Assembly (NCBI RefSeq): GCF_000213175.1
Contig: NW_009799102.1
Location: 3,752,095 to 3,816,094 of the forward strand
Origin: Neurospora tetrasperma FGSC 2508
Taxonomy: Eukaryota > Ascomycota > Sordariomycetes > Sordariales > Sordariaceae
DNA length: 64,000 nt
Reading direction: 5' to 3'
In this document: positions 1 through 13,510 of the stretch, in pieces
How the letters are laid out: every line of letters begins with the position of its first letter
Position numbering within the stretch: position 1 is the first letter of the stretch
Position numbers and translations under genes: made by a program
The notes under the pieces: model-generated
What the model was told of the DNA's origin: nothing
Databases searched by the model: none
Seen by the model: only the letters and a program-made list of their open reading frames with translations

Positions 1-3000
1 TGGTGTCCGACTGTCTTCCGTCCTCCATTTTCGATGTTTGGTCCCGAACCGAGTCGGAGCGGAGCATACAACGAAGAGCAAGAGCACGAGCCACCAACAC
101 AAGCAAAGCTCCCGTCGTGGCTTTGGATAGGGCACTGTGTGCCTAGTCAAGCGATCGTCAGCGACCTGGCCCACGGGTTTTACTTATCCATCTCACCATG
201 GTACACTAGAGAACACCGATGTGGTCTGGACAACTTGGCGAATCGAAAATAAAACACACTCGATGGAGACGGAGAATCACTTATTTGGTGCTGACAAAGG
301 CCCGAGTGCGGGGGACAGACAGACGGCGGGACGAAAATATATCGTCAGTAATCTTGAACTGTGCACAGTGTGTACCATTAATTGAGCTTTGGTTCCAAAT
401 AATCTGTTATGAAATTGGTCGATCATATAATATAGGTGATGTCGGTAGGTGGTTCATCATTTGGGTACACTACACGACACTACGTAGGTGAGACTGTGGG
501 AGACGGCAGAATATATTATTCTTCAGGTGAAGCCTACACTACACGTAGGTTGAGGTAGGCAATTGGGAAGTTTCAATCACTTCATGTTTCGTGATATGAT
601 ATGTCTTACCCAATATGTCATGTCTATGTACTGTAGTGTCCACAGCTTATCAGATGAGCAAAAGCCAAGCTCCAAAGAACAGCCTCGATCGAAGCTGCCA
701 AGCACTTGGAATAGTTACTAGTCCATTAAGCAATCCAATCCACTACCCCATATCCAGCTATTATTATCACCTTGAGCAACTGTACAACTCCCGAGTGTCT
801 TGGGTAGGTATAGATGGGGAGAAGCACGGTGTTCGTGAGCAGTTTGGCATATCATGATGTCCACCTGGCAGCATCACACACCATCACACTCTCGACTCTC
901 TACTCTAGAGATCTAGACAAACCACAAAAACGAACGAACCGTACCATAAAACGCATCCTAAACCTTGTGACCTACCTATCTACCACACAGCCCGCAACTC
1001 GGCAAGGGGATGTGGATGAGGAACTCCCTCCCGTCTCAAGTCGCTCACAAAGTCGTCGTAACTGCCGCCGCTTTCGCGAATTGGCGGCGGACTCCGTCCC
1101 TCAAGATTGGGGGCAGTATGTAGTAGACTGTGGTATACATACTGTGGAACTTTTGCTATAATGTAGTGGATTTTCGCAGTGTGTGGAGTTTCGCGAATTC
1201 GGTAGTTCTAATAACCTAATGTACAAAGACGGGATGATGGGATTCGGCCTCAAACCTTATCTTTTCCTTTTGGACCTCGATCATTGAAGTGACAGAGCAG
1301 TCAGGAATCGGATAACCAAGTCATAGATTGCCACCAACAACCAACAACCTCCAAATTCGGGAGGGACTTCCCGAAGAAAACAATTAAACACTTACAGTCT
1401 TCTTGCGTTGTCAATTGTTGTTGTCAATTGTTGTTGTTGGTTGTTGTTGGTCGTGGATTAGTCTACACTAATTCCCGGAAGCTTAGCTCCGTCCAGGTAC
1501 AGTACCAGTGAAAGTTTGCCGGAACTTCCTTTTAACTTCTTTTTTTCTTTGGTGGTGCATACCAGAAGAAAGGTGTGATCAGTATCGGGATCGTCGCCGA
1601 AAGGCCCGTATCCGTTATGGTGCTCCTACTGTATTCTTGGTCCTGAATTACTAGTGTATGCACAGTAGGTAGTGTAGTAGCCGCTAAGTATCGCGCTCTG
1701 TTCAAGAATGGGGACGACCGACCGGCGTTAAACTTTTGATACTGTACACGTGTAGATTATTATTGGGAATTTGGGAATCCCACAACATCGGTGCTTCGCC
1801 TGATATCTGGACTTTGGGGGGCTCAGAAGCGGCAGTTTTTCATCTTATCGGTTTCCTTTTTTTTTGCATCTCCCATCCCATCCTATGAGATTCTGATTCT
1901 CCGACGGCCGGGAGTTCTCTCTTGGCTTTCATTCTTGGGTTGGTGCAAATGGTGCAGTTTCTCCTTTGATCACATTCAGTTGGCAGAGGCTATGCACAAT
2001 TGACGACCAATCTTTTCTCGTACCTTTTTTTTTTTTTTTTTTTCCTTCCTCCTCGTGAATGCCGTTGTCGGCGTGTCGGTTGTCTTTCGGTTATTGCCTT
2101 GTTTCTCGCTTCCATTCTTCCTGCATCACTAGCCGAGGGAATTTTTTTTTTTTTCCAAGTGCCAACGAAGCACGAAGATCTTTGCACCCTTTTTGTTCTC
2201 GAACAAACTTAATTCCCATAACCAATTCTCGGGACGCCGATCATGCCTTGTATGAAGAGTGCCTTTTCCGAAAGAGGGATGGGAAGAAAATAAGCGCACC
2301 AGAGTAGGGCGTGGTTGTTGGGAGTTGTGAGAGATTTCGTTAGACTACATTGAACACGGGGATATACTGTATCGTGCGCCTTGCTGCTTTGCGATGCGAT
2401 GCATTTACCTTGGCCGCAATGCACGATGAGAAGCAGAAGAAGCAGCAGCGGGTGTTGCTCTCTGATATGCGAGGCGAGGCGAGCACCCGTTGGTGCAGGT
2501 AGGCTGAAAAGCTTGACAGGTGAATCCCGAGAACAGGCATGCTGTTAACACTGCATTGGAGAGCATATGGCACTGTATCAACAGCACCAAGGACGAGGAT
2601 AGAAATCCCAACGGTCCGGTCCGGGTAACTTGATGTGGTGATCCGAAATTATAAGCGCGAGATTGAGATGGGAATGTCAACGGCGACGTGACATGGAACA
2701 CAACTTTAAGCTCGCACTTGCACGTATCAGAGGGCTTTCGCAAGCGCGGTCAAATTGATGTCTTGACGACGACAGACTTGTGAGGCGTTGTACATATGCA
2801 AGAGCCGTAACGCGTTTCTGCATCCTGACTTTTTCACTTGCAGAGTTCTTTTCCTAACTTCCGCTTTCCATCTTCCGTCTTCCGCGAAGGAAGATCGAAG
2901 ATCCGATGCGACTCTGCGAAACCGGGATGCGTACAAGCTTTCGAGGCCGCCAACCTCTTTTTGTCGTCGGTAGCCTGCCATTGAGCTCCACCGAGATGCA

Positions 3001-5979
3001 AGTTGTATCACAACCTAACTGCAATAGTCAGGGCTCTTATTGTTCAGGGTTGAAGGATACGACAGAGGAAGGAAAGGATAAAGAAAACGCTGGCGAGCAG
3101 CAGTATAGTGCATGTGTTTAGAACGGTGGAAGTTGGTGTTTTCTCCGCGGTATCAGAGTGCGGCATCTACACTAGTTAGGATTGCGGGAACAGGCGTCTC
3201 GGAAATGGCACCCGCCGCCTGTGACAGGTCTGCCTGGTCACTATCTTGTTTCTTTTTCTGGGGCCATCAATGTTTGAGATGTCCGAGATTGGTGTTTGGG
3301 AGTTCCAATTGCTTTTTTCTTTCTTTTTCTGTTAATGAACCCTAGCATGTGAACAGTCGATGAAAAGTGTTGGTGTTGGTTCCTGAATTGTAACCTGTCA
3401 CCTGTCGCCGAGTTCCCCGCGGCCTGGGTTCAGCGATCGGAGCTTTCCCCGTCCAATGACGGCGACAAGGTTCACGACAATATGATCCTTGCTGTAATTG
3501 CCCGTGAGTGGTAACGAGTCCCGAAGACGAAGCGAGGCGGGAATATGTAGTCTAGGTACCAAGCAGTGCAGTGCAGCGGTGCAGCCTGAAGTGCCCTTCG
3601 CTTCAAGAAATGCAGATGGAATTGTTGACGACTCGGCTGGCAACGGCCGAATGGTCTGTGCAGGCCCGGCCCGAATGCTCTCCAAACTATTGGGTTGGCT
3701 TTGAGGTTCAGCTTGGCCAAAGTCTGAACTGATCTCCAAAGTCCTGCTTTCCACTTAGTATCACTATAGTTTCTGGGGAGATTTCCTGGGAGATGTTGGG
3801 TCAAGTACAGTATTAGTGCAAGACACCTCTTTTTTGAGAATCGCGACAAGTTCTCCAACGGCAATTCGTTTTGTACTCCCCACTCTCGTCCTCAGTGACC
3901 GGACGCAAAGGAAGGACCTGAGCTGGAGCAAGTGGATGGGTCAGGGGGGTACCTGGCTCTTGCCCAAGTTGAACAGCCCCAAAGTTGACTGACACGAGAC
4001 AGGGAAACCGCGGACTCGCGGTCTGGACTTTGTGGTGGAATCAAGTGATTTGGCTCGACGTATTGGATGGATCCCAAAGACCTTGCTGGGAACTTCCCGT
4101 CTCGCTTTCAGCAACACAGAGAGGTTATTATCAATCAGTCGTCACATTCCCACATCCATGTGAGTCGGTTAAAGTGCAGACTCGGAGTGACATGATGTTG
4201 TCCACCACCCCTTCAACCTGAGGATGCGGTCTCCCGTTGTCAGGCGACAGTCCCTCAAAAGCGGTATTGAACATGTGAAAACCCTCCCTGGCATCTCAAC
4301 GTTGCGTGCTGACCTTCAACTCCTTCGGTTGGATCCCATACGACGTTTCTCTGTGCTTTGGCTCCCGACTCGGTGGGCCGTCCAGTCAGCAAGGTTACAA
4401 GGGCCCGGGGCACCGGTTTCGAGGTCCTGAGAATCCAGTCAGGGCCGGAAGGGGTCCTTCGAGGGTCCATATGGGAATCCATCAGGGAATCCATCAGGGA
4501 GGGGTCCATCGGGTTCGCAGTTCCATGGGAATCTCGTCTTTGCCAAGGATATATTTACGGCACGATAGCTGGGGAATGTGAATGAACTTGGGGAAAGGTT
4601 GGGGCCGATCCTCAGATCTAGGACATTGTCAACAACCAAAAGACTTCGCACTGTTGGTGTTGCCTTAGTTGTGCCGTCCATCCTAATTCCATGCTTTCCT
4701 GATTGAGACACAGACACAACGACAGGGCGACAGCTCATCTCCCGAGATCCGGGTCGGTCGAGACCGTCATAAGCTCTCGTCTAGGTATAGCTGCCCACTA
4801 TAACCCCTCACGGCGGTATCGCCCCTGGTCTTGGTACGGGGTTGAAGGGCCAAGGGGGGGAGACTTGGCTTGGAGGGGCTCTTGTGAACTCGAGCCAAAA
4901 AGCCATTCGTCGCCAGTTTGACACTAATATGCTCCTACGGTAACCAATATAAGGATTGCCAGTGTCTTGGTGCCGCGAAAGGACGGTCCCATCGGTAGAG
5001 GATGCCGCTCTTGATTACCAGGTCAATGAAGGTGACAACGACGGCAACGCTGGGACGCTCCGGGTCCCTAGTCCAGCTGCCTGTTCCTGAGTAGAAGAAG
5101 AAAAAGAAAAAAAGAAAAAAAGAGGAAAAAGATTGCAATCCATTTGGTGACAGCAACGGTATCCATCTCCCGGGTCCCAAGCAACGCATCCCGTCGGGTC
5201 ACATCGTCGACACATTATCCAGTCGCGAGGGCTCCGACCCCCCGTGAACGAGGCGGGACCCCATCCGGATCCCAGTGGAGAGCCGTGGTTGGCTGCGCCA
5301 TGTCGGGTAGAGGTCCCCAAAAATTCCTGCCGGCGCTGGCTGCAGGGTCGAATGCAGAGTGTGGCCTGCACAGCACACCCGACCGACCCTGAGTGAACCC
5401 CCCATCCCCCTGGCGGACCCCCCGGTACCTATACCACCACCCACCGGGCCATTACCTCCTTTACCGTCACCCACCACACTGTAACTTTTGAGGGTCCACC
5501 CAACGTCCTCGGCGACAGGGCACTGTATCGAGAGTTCGGCGCTTCCCAATCAATCCCGTCGACGGTCTTTTCTCTTTTTCGTGGGCCAGACATTGACACA
5601 TCCCTTCACTTCTTCCTCCCGCTCGTACCTACATATGTAGATCGATGCAGCTGCTTCGACCTCTCGATTCTTCCTCTCAACTTTCCCAATCCAACAAACA
5701 CCACCGACCACTCCGATCTTGGCCTCTCTTTGCCGAGTCACTACTTAGACTACACGAGTCAAGCTTAGACTTCAACAACCCCACCATCCCACCTCGTGCC
5801 GGCAATTCTTTTTAGGTAGCTTAGCTCCATCCTTACCTAGTGATCTTTTCCACTCTTGACGAGAGCTCTTTTCACTCACACGACTTGTCCAACTACAATA
5901 GCTACCTCGAGTGTATTCGATATCTTTCTTGGATTGCCTTCCGCTGTACATCCAACAAACTCAAATCACAACAGCCAAC
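1..5979. other. gene-poor left flank
   Basis: I see no supportable gene here. Open frames are short (at most about 130 codons), lie on both strands, and have no recognisable domain or splice pattern. The stretch holds a TTG-rich tract near 1410-1452, long T runs near 2027-2044 and 2142-2154, a 12-bp tandem repeat at 4474-4497, and an A/G-rich tract near 5094-5135. From about 5570 to 5720 the + strand is strongly pyrimidine-rich, which fits the promoter or leader of pyr-4 just downstream. I see no repeat-induced-point-mutation style AT-rich block. A fast-evolving spliced gene or non-coding transcript cannot be excluded by eye. Confidence 0.5.
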
Positions 5980-7170
5980 ATGTCGACAAGTCAGGAAACG
6001 CAGCCACACTGGTCCCTCAAGCAGTCGTTTGCTGAGCGGGTAGAGAGCTCGACGCATCCCCTCACCAGCTACCTCTTCCGCCTGATGGAGGTCAAGCAGT
6101 CCAACCTCTGCCTCAGCGCCGATGTCGAGCATGCGCGGGATCTCCTCGCCCTTGCCGACGAGGTGGGCCCCTCGATTGTCGTCCTCAAGACCCACTACGA
6201 CCTGATCACAGGGTGGGACTACCACCCGCACACGGGCACCGGCGCCAAGCTGGCCGCCCTTGCCCGGAAGCACGGCTTCCTCATCTTCGAGGACCGCAAG
6301 TTCGTCGACATTGGCAGCACCGTCCAGAAGCAGTACACGGCCGGCACCGCGCGCATTGTCGAATGGGCCCACATCACCAACGCCGACATCCACGCCGGAG
6401 AGGCCATGGTGAGCGCCATGGCCCAGGCCGCGCAAAAGTGGAGGGAGCGCGTCCCCTACGAGGTCAAGACGTCGGTTTCGGTGGGCACCCCGGTTGCGGA
6501 CCAGTTCGCCGACGAGGAAGCCGAGGACCAGGTTGAGGAGCTGCGCAAGGTCGTCACCCGCGAGACCAGCACCACAAAGGACACGGATGGGAGGAAGAGT
6601 AGCATCGTCTCCATCACGACCGTCACGCAAACATATGAGCCGGCCGACTCGCCACGTCTGGTCAAGACCATCTCGGAGGACGATGAGATAGTGTTCCCCG
6701 GCATCGAGGAGGCGCCTCTGGACCGCGGCCTGCTGATCTTGGCCCAGATGTCGTCCAAGGGCTGCCTCATGGACGGCAAGTACACATGGGAGTGTGTCAA
6801 GGCGGCGCGCAAGAACAAGGGCTTTGTCATGGGCTACGTTGCGCAGCAGAACCTGAACGGCATTACCAAGGAAGCTTTGGCCCCAAGCTATGAAGACGGC
6901 GAAAGCACGACAGAGGAAGAAGCGCAAGCAGACAACTTCATCCACATGACACCGGGCTGCAAGTTGCCGCCACCAGGAGAGGAAGCGCCTCAGGGCGACG
7001 GACTTGGTCAGCAGTACAACACGCCGGATAACCTTGTCAACATCAAGGGCACCGATATCGCGATTGTTGGGCGTGGCATCATTACCGCGGCGGATCCTCC
7101 GGCCGAGGCCGAGCGCTACAGGAGGAAAGCCTGGAAGGCGTACCAGGATCGCCGGGAGCGTCTGGCATAG
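5980..7170 (+). CDS. pyr-4: orotidine-5'-phosphate decarboxylase (uracil biosynthesis)
   Basis: Catalyses the last step of de novo UMP synthesis, OMP to UMP plus CO2, in the cytosol. It is a single exon of 396 aa, the size of the filamentous-ascomycete enzyme. The catalytic motif [17 protein letters not shown] carries the D-x-K-x-x-D residues. Near the C-terminus [11 protein letters not shown] forms the phosphate-binding loop. Between the central barrel strands is the charged, low-conservation insertion typical of fungal Pyr4/PyrG proteins (roughly residues 178-255), absent from yeast URA3. I chose the ATG at 5980 ([11 protein letters not shown]) because it starts the family-like sequence. 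The frame is open back to an ATG at 5911, but those extra 23 residues look like leader. The upstream sequence is pyrimidine-rich. The gene matches what I remember of N. crassa pyr-4. Confidence 0.97.
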   Translation: MSTSQETQPHWSLKQSFAERVESSTHPLTSYLFRLMEVKQSNLCLSADVEHARDLLALADEVGPSIVVLKTHYDLITGWDYHPHTGTGAKLAALARKHGFLIFEDRKFVDIGSTVQKQYTAGTARIVEWAHITNADIHAGEAMVSAMAQAAQKWRERVPYEVKTSVSVGTPVADQFADEEAEDQVEELRKVVTRETSTTKDTDGRKSSIVSITTVTQTYEPADSPRLVKTISEDDEIVFPGIEEAPLDRGLLILAQMSSKGCLMDGKYTWECVKAARKNKGFVMGYVAQQNLNGITKEALAPSYEDGESTTEEEAQADNFIHMTPGCKLPPPGEEAPQGDGLGQQYNTPDNLVNIKGTDIAIVGRGIITAADPPAEAERYRRKAWKAYQDRRERLA

Positions 7171-8270
7171 AAGACTGGGGAATAAGAGATGGCGGAGGAT
7201 ATTTCGTTTTCATATGACTGGGATGAGCGTCTACATAATTCTTGGTGGCATCATGTAATCACACTCGGTTATTCTTCTGGCCGGGACTGTATCAGGTCGC
7301 AGGCCATGGATATATTGTGGAAGAAAACATACCATAGTCATTTGTAAGGCACGGGCAAGGAGGGAGGTTGTTATTTATTTGGGCCAAGGGTTTCTCTAAG
7401 GATTTGGGCGGCTTCGAACGGCGTTTGGGCGATAATAAATGCTTGGCACTTTTGGCCTGCCGTTTTTTGCTGTGTATACCATAATGCTATTTTCTGTACA
7501 TTATCTATGTCTTGATATTCACTTTGTTTACCTATGTTCTCTTGTTTGGCAACATTCGATATCCAGTTCCAAAAAGCGACGAATGATGAAGATCCTTTTA
7601 AACAAAAAAAAGACAGACCAGGGTCGCGGAGTTAACTGGCTTATCCCCGGGCTCGTTTTCCCCTGGACGACTTCTCCGCATTTGGCGATGGTGGGACGTC
7701 GAACTTGACTATTTCCGTTTTTTTTCGCAGGCAGTAGAGATCTTCTGCCGATTGATCGGAACTACGCAAGGCTAGTTCTTCAAAGGTAAGCAGCTTCGCG
7801 GAATAGGTCCGTCATTCCAGGCATGAAATTACTGATGTCGGTCGTCAGCCCAAAATTGAAGCCATTCAGAGGGACGATCGTACCTTCCCCCCACCCCCAA
7901 TACAGACTCCAGTGAGGTTCCTTCCCGCCTTACATCAACAGCACATTTGATTAGCCCCCCCACTTTCCCTTCCTCGCTTCTGATTCCTCATGCTTACAAA
8001 CGACGAGGGTCAAGGTGTCTGCCTGCCGTGAGAGCTGACTGGATCCGTCAATTGTCTGACAGCTCGGGTTCATGACAAGCAGAAAGCGAGTCCTTTCGAC
8101 GTTGAGGGTGTGATCGTCAAAGTGGTTAGTGATCAAAGGTAAAGGTAGTTTGAGCTCAACTGACTGATCCCAAAAAATACATTCGCGATACATGTGCTAA
8201 TCTCACAAGTGTCCAGGGGCAACAGACACTAAATCAATGAAAGAGGAACACACTTTACAAAATCAGGAAA
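7171..8270. other. intergenic region pyr-4 / C6 regulator
   Basis: No gene is supported. The left part is the pyr-4 3' end and the right part is the leader of the zinc-cluster regulator. An ATG at 8237 begins a short frame out of phase with, and overlapping, the main start at 8271 (a possible uORF). Confidence 0.5.
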
Positions 8271-11200
8271 ATGACTGCCTTGAGCCTCGAGGAAGGCTCC
8301 AACTTCAACATCAATGCCAATCACAATGGGTCAAGTCACCATACCCGCGCTGTCTCTGTCAGGCCTCCACCACGGAAAAGAAGGAGGATAGTCATTTCTT
8401 GCACAGAGTGTCACCGGAGGAAACAGAAGGTGAGTTGACCTTAACTGAAATTGTCAAACATCTCTATTAACGCCCGCCACATATCCATAGTGTGACCGCA
8501 AACTTCCTTGTACAAACTGCATCTCCCGCCATAGACAAGATGACTGCCAGTATGAGTCTGGAGCTCCCACCGCCAAAGAAACACAACGGTATCAGCAGCA
8601 GCCAAAGCGAGCACAACGGACCAGCTCCAATGAGACTGAAACAGTAATTCACGGAGCCGGGCTCGATGAGAATAGGGGTAGCATCACGGAGGGACAGTGG
8701 TCAGGAGAATCCTCCACCGATGACAGCAATGACCACCAACACATCCCCTCCAACGTTGCCAACATCGCCAACCTCGGCTACTCGACCACCGGCGCTTCGA
8801 CCTCCACCCTCAGTTTCATTCACAAGATCGAGAATCACTCCGAGTCATCCTCATTACCTCACCCATCCTCCACACTCCCACTGTCCAACGGGGATGGCCG
8901 AGTGTCTACATCGCCAACTGACATTGTCAACCGCTACAAGTCTTTGATCCGTCAGCTACCGGCGAGGATATACATCGAGAGACTGGTCGATGTTTACTTT
9001 CGGGATTTCAACTGGCAGTACTCCATGCTGGATCGAGACATATTCGATGCTCAGCTAGAGGAGTGGTATAAAATCCCGTTTAATGTGTTTAACAATGGGG
9101 GCCCGGGGGCAATACCGCCGGATTTGAGGGTGTTTCCGGCGTTGTTGTTTCAAGTGATGAGTATAGTCATGTTAATTTTGCCTGAGAAGACTGGGAAGGG
9201 GGCTCGGGAGGAGGTGGTAGCGGATGGTAGGGATGGGGAGGGCAGTGGTAGTGAAAAGGGAAAAGTTGGGAGTAAGCGGACGGCAAATACGGGAGTCAAA
9301 GGAGGTGTGGATTTTGAGGCTCTCAAGTACGCTGGAAACATGACGTTCGAGGATCTAGCGAAGGAGTACAGTGAGTCTGGTGTGGCTATTTTGTCACTGC
9401 TGGGCAAGAGGCAGATGACACTGACGACAGTTCTCGCTGGGTTCGTGAGGGCTGCGTTTCTGAAGTTTGTCGCAATGGTTCCCGAAGCTGTGAGTAACAC
9501 TTATCCCTCTCTTCACAACGACCAGTCTCTAACATGGCCATAGTGGCACGCAATAGGCACCGCCATCCGCGATGCTCAAGAACTCGGCCTCCACCGCTCC
9601 TCTCTCGACCCTCGTCCTCCCCCTTCCGCCACCGCCGAAGCCATCCTCCAAAACCAATGGGAAATCCAACGCCGCCGCAAAGTCTGGCTCATTCTTGTAA
9701 CCTGGGACATCCACTGCGGTGCTACGCTTGGCCGGCCCTCCACCATCGACCTAACCACCAACCCGCCAATCCTACCCATCGACGTCGCTCTTCCCACCAC
9801 CACCACCACCATGACCAACTGCCGCTCTCCTACACCCATCATTCCCCGCTCCGAAGAAAACGACCCCCCAACGCCCCTCACTCGCATCCTCTGGACCTAC
9901 AAAATCACCCTCCAACTCGTCTCCATCCTGGCCCTAGAGAAAGAAGGTCCCTGCCCAGCGTCCTTTTCCAAAGTCGATCTTCTCCATCAACACTTGGTAG
10001 ATCTCGAAAACTCTATCCCTTCCTACTTCCGCTTACACAACCCCGACACCCGCTTCGACTCGCTGCCCCAATGCTACTGGATCCCCTGGGCCCGCGCCCT
10101 CCTGCCGCAGCTGACCGCCTTCAACTTTATGGCCTTGCACCGTCCGTATATCTTTGCTCGCCCCTTGTCTCGCCAGCTAGCAGTCGAAAGGGGGTGTTTG
10201 GCCATGCTGAGAGCGCAACGAACGCATTTTGAAATTTTGAGACGGGAGATGAGGCAGAATACGTTTACCTTGTTTTTTGGCACGTTTGATGCGATTGTGT
10301 TGATGGGGGCTGTGTATATTCTTTTTCCGAAGGAGAAGGAAACGGGGGAAATGGTGGGGGAGGTGGTGCAGCAGTTTAAGTGGGCGGAGGAGCGGTTTGA
10401 GGAGATGAAGGAGCGGAATCCGTTGGCGAGGCAGGCGAGGGGGGTGGTGAGGGGGGTTGGGGAGAGATTAGGGCGGGCGGTGGGTGTTGATTTGGGGCAG
10501 AAAGGCGTCAGGGTTGGTGGTGGGAGGGGGGATAGTCTGGTATTAGAAGGTACAGCAGCGGCTGTTAAGCCTACCACTGTTGCCGTTGGTGGAAGAAGGA
10601 AAAGACTGGCGAGGCAGAGGGTTGTCACGTCTGTTACCACGTCCACGGTTCAAAATGGGCTCTCGACGGCTTCCTTGTCAACATCAGTACCATCGGGTAT
10701 CGCTTCCAGGGCGGATAGCTCAACCACCACACCTGCCACCGCTACCTCAACAACAACAACAACAACGGGAATAACAACTCCAGAGTCCACCGCGCCCCCT
10801 TCCCTTGCACAAAGGCAGTTCGGTACAGCAACGTCCGAGATCAACACCGCCATCACCAACGCCTTTCATACCTCTACTACCTTTCCATTTAACCATACCT
10901 CATCCGAGACCATCCCCATCGACCCGAGTCTCAATCCAGCCCTGTCCCCAGGAGTCGCAGATTGGGCCGCCGCCGCTTCCACCATGCCCTCCATATCCCT
11001 CCCGTCTCTCCCCGACGACTTCAACTGGACCCACATCTCCCCGATATATGCGACGGGAGACCTGGTCTATAACGACCTGACGGGTTTTGTGTACGACGAG
11101 TTTGATCCTGTCGTTCATGATGGCAGTAACCACTTGGTACAGAGGGGTGATGGTGGTGGTTATGAAGATGGGTTGGGAGGAGTCGGCTTAGGGAATGGGC

Positions 11201-11430
11201 TGGTTACAGGGATCCCAAGTCACATAGATATAGACATGGACATCGCCCCAGGCACGGGGGATGCGGGAACAGAAGGTGACATGCCTAGGTTGATGGGAGT
11301 TGATCAGGATGACGAGAACATTGGCGAAAGACAGAGTCAGAGTCAAAGTCAAAATGAGGCGTTGTGGATGTTTGATGGACGGGGGATTGGGGAGGGGACT
11401 TGTGTTTGGGGGTTGTTGAATCGGTATTGA
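8271..11430 (+). CDS. Zn(II)2Cys6 fungal-specific transcription factor
   Basis: Predicted nuclear DNA-binding regulator of 1014 aa. Exons: 8271-8429, 8491-9489, 9544-11430; all introns are GT-AG and phase 0. The N-terminus has a basic stretch (RPPPRKRRR) and then a complete binuclear zinc cluster, C44-x2-C-x6-C-x5-C-x2-C-x8-C (CTECHRRKQK joined to CDRKLPCTNC). Intron 1 falls inside the cluster, just before its third cysteine. The middle region carries the fungal_trans (middle homology) domain; AIRDAQELGLHR and the following GRPSTID in exon 3 are typical of it. The C-terminal third is low-complexity (Ser/Thr/Gly-rich) and may be an activation region. The target genes cannot be read from the sequence. 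I could not tie it securely to a named gene. Confidence 0.92.
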
Positions 11431-12112
11431 TTGGCTGATGGCTACCGGTTACTTGTCTGGGTTCAGCAAGGGAAAGAAAAGAAGCAAGCGAGGCGAGTGA
11501 AGCAGGTCCTGACGAGTACTGCTGGGTCTCTGGGTGGTTGAAATCAGGTTGGGAGATTCGGACATGTCACTTTGAAAAAGACAATTTGAAAAAAATGGGA
11601 CTCGGCACTAGTTTTTATGTTTGTCTACCTTTGATGTTATGGCTGTGTAAAGCTCTCTCTGCATTAAGAAAAGAGTAAGAGTTTGAGAGCTGTGTGAAGC
11701 AATCTAGCCATGTGTCATGGAGCGATGTATTGTATCACTCGCAAATTCCCTTACCTGGTGATCGCAAACCCCCATCCGTTCTCTTCCCCTTTCAATTCCC
11801 TTTCGGCTACCGTTCCCAATCCCTTTGCATCCCCTTTCGATTCTCATCCTCATCCCCATCCCCACCCCCATTCCCATTCTCGATTCCATTCTAGTGAAAA
11901 CCCACCCTCTTGAGCAAGTCAAGTCTCAAGTCTCAAGTCCCATGCGCTCAATCAATCAAACCCCGTCCGTACCCATACCATAAACCGAAACCAAGATCCA
12001 GCCTGTCCTGTTCTGAAACCGCGAATAAGCAAAATCTACCTACTCCGTTCTGGTTCCTCCATCATTCCCCGTGATGCCCCGTGATGCCTCGTGTGTTGTA
12101 TCGTGTTGTATC

Positions 12113-12151
12113 GTGTTGTGTTGTGTTGTGTTGTGTTGTGTTGTGTTGTGT
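12113..12151. repeat. TTGTG pentanucleotide microsatellite
   Basis: About seven uninterrupted TTGTG units visible in the sequence, preceded by two degenerate TCGTGTTGTA units. Confidence 0.9.
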
Positions 12152-12816
12152 TCAAACCAACCCCGTTCAAACCCCGTGTTGGAAGTGCGAGTTAATAGTA
12201 GCAAAACCCCCGACCATTCTCCCATGGTTCCCCTGAGTGATATCCCGTGAGTGATGCTCTGTGATGCTCTGTGAGTCATGCGCCATCATCCCCCCGGATG
12301 CCCAGTAAGTAATGCCCATCATTCTCCCCTTATTCCCTCCCATGATGCTTTGTGAGTGATGCCCCATCATCCCTCCGGATGCCCAGTCAGTAAGTGACAT
12401 GTCATGTCCATGTCATGGCATGTCGGTTCAGTTCAAACCCCATATCGATGTCAGCCAGCCAGCCACATAAAGACGGCCAGTCAGATGTACCTAGCCAGCC
12501 AGCCAGATGTACCTAGCCAGCCAGTCGATGCAGCCTTCCAAGGATACCGAGGATACCTAGGTACCTACCGACCGAGATATCCCAAATCGGTACATACCGT
12601 CCCGCTCATGCATGGAAGACAACCTCAAGACAAGCAAGGCCGGGTATGTAGGTGATGGGTCCATAGGTAGGATGTTGATGCGGGGTGAGGGGTACTTCCT
12701 ACCTAACTCCTTGGGGTGTTCGTGTGTTCGGAGTGTGGTGATATTGCTAGGTATGCTTTGTGCGTATCGGATGTTTGGGTGTGTTGTGTCCGTGCTGTTG
12801 TTTGTTGTTGTTGTGT

Positions 12817-12912
12817 GAAGTGGAAGCTGAAGTGAAGTGAAGTGAAGTGAAGTGAAAGCTGAAGTAAAGTGAAGTTGCAGTTGAAAGTTGAAGTGAAGTT
12901 GAAGTTGCACTT
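12817..12912. repeat. AAGTG-type degenerate tandem repeat
   Basis: Runs of GTGAA/AAGTG units, first a perfect stretch (about 12830-12857) and then degenerate units with interspersed AAGCTG and AAGTTG. Confidence 0.85.
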
Positions 12913-13510
12913 GAAGATCAAGTTGAAAATACGATGCTATTAGTGATAAGTATGATGTACGATGATCACGCATCTCTTTTCTTTCTCCTCTTCCACAAGC
13001 AAGCAAACCGTTGAACCCCTTTTTTTGTGCTTTCGTGCTTTTCTGTTTTCCGTTTCTCCCCCCGCCAGCCAAATATGAAAAAGGAAAAAAAGTAAGATAC
13101 CAATGTTGAAAAGTAGAAAAAGGAAAAAAGGCAGGAAAGTGAACCCGATCAACTCCCAAATAGGTTACCAATGGCGATTACCCCATGGACGTGTAAGGAA
13201 AATGAGGGTATCATGTTGTTATCTGCGCCGTGAATGCGCCGTGTGAATGCCGTGAAATCATTGAGCGATCAAACCCCAAGACCCAAGACCCAAGGAAGCA
13301 AGTCGTAATGATGTTGTATGCTGTGTGCTGTCGAAAATAGCAAGAAGGGACGTATGGCTGTGGTATACCAACAGCCCAACCGATGATTAGATGTATGTAT
13401 CGCCAGGCAAAGGCAATGCCGCCGACTAGAAGGAAAGGAGTGACTCATGCTACCCCCCAAGCACTTCCACATCCTCCCCGAGTATCAAGTTAGGTTAGGC
13501 GACAGGCAGT

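Larger units (their letters stand above)
11431..13510. other. intergenic region rich in simple repeats
   Basis: Convergent 3' ends of the zinc-cluster regulator (+) and the next gene (-). No gene is supported. It contains several diverged short tandem arrays: TTGTG units near 12113-12151, TGATGCC/CCGTGA-type units at 12060-12400, CAGC/CAGCCAG units near 12455-12530, and AAGTG units near 12817-12910. Confidence 0.6.

Noticed and set aside
5902-6945. 347-codon open frame on the minus strand
   Set aside because: It lies entirely antisense to pyr-4. High GC at third codon positions of the real gene suppresses stops on the opposite strand, and the translation has no domain.
12040-12912. CRISPR-like array of short repeats
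   Set aside because: Units are 5-8 bp head-to-tail microsatellites without spacers, in a eukaryotic intergenic region.
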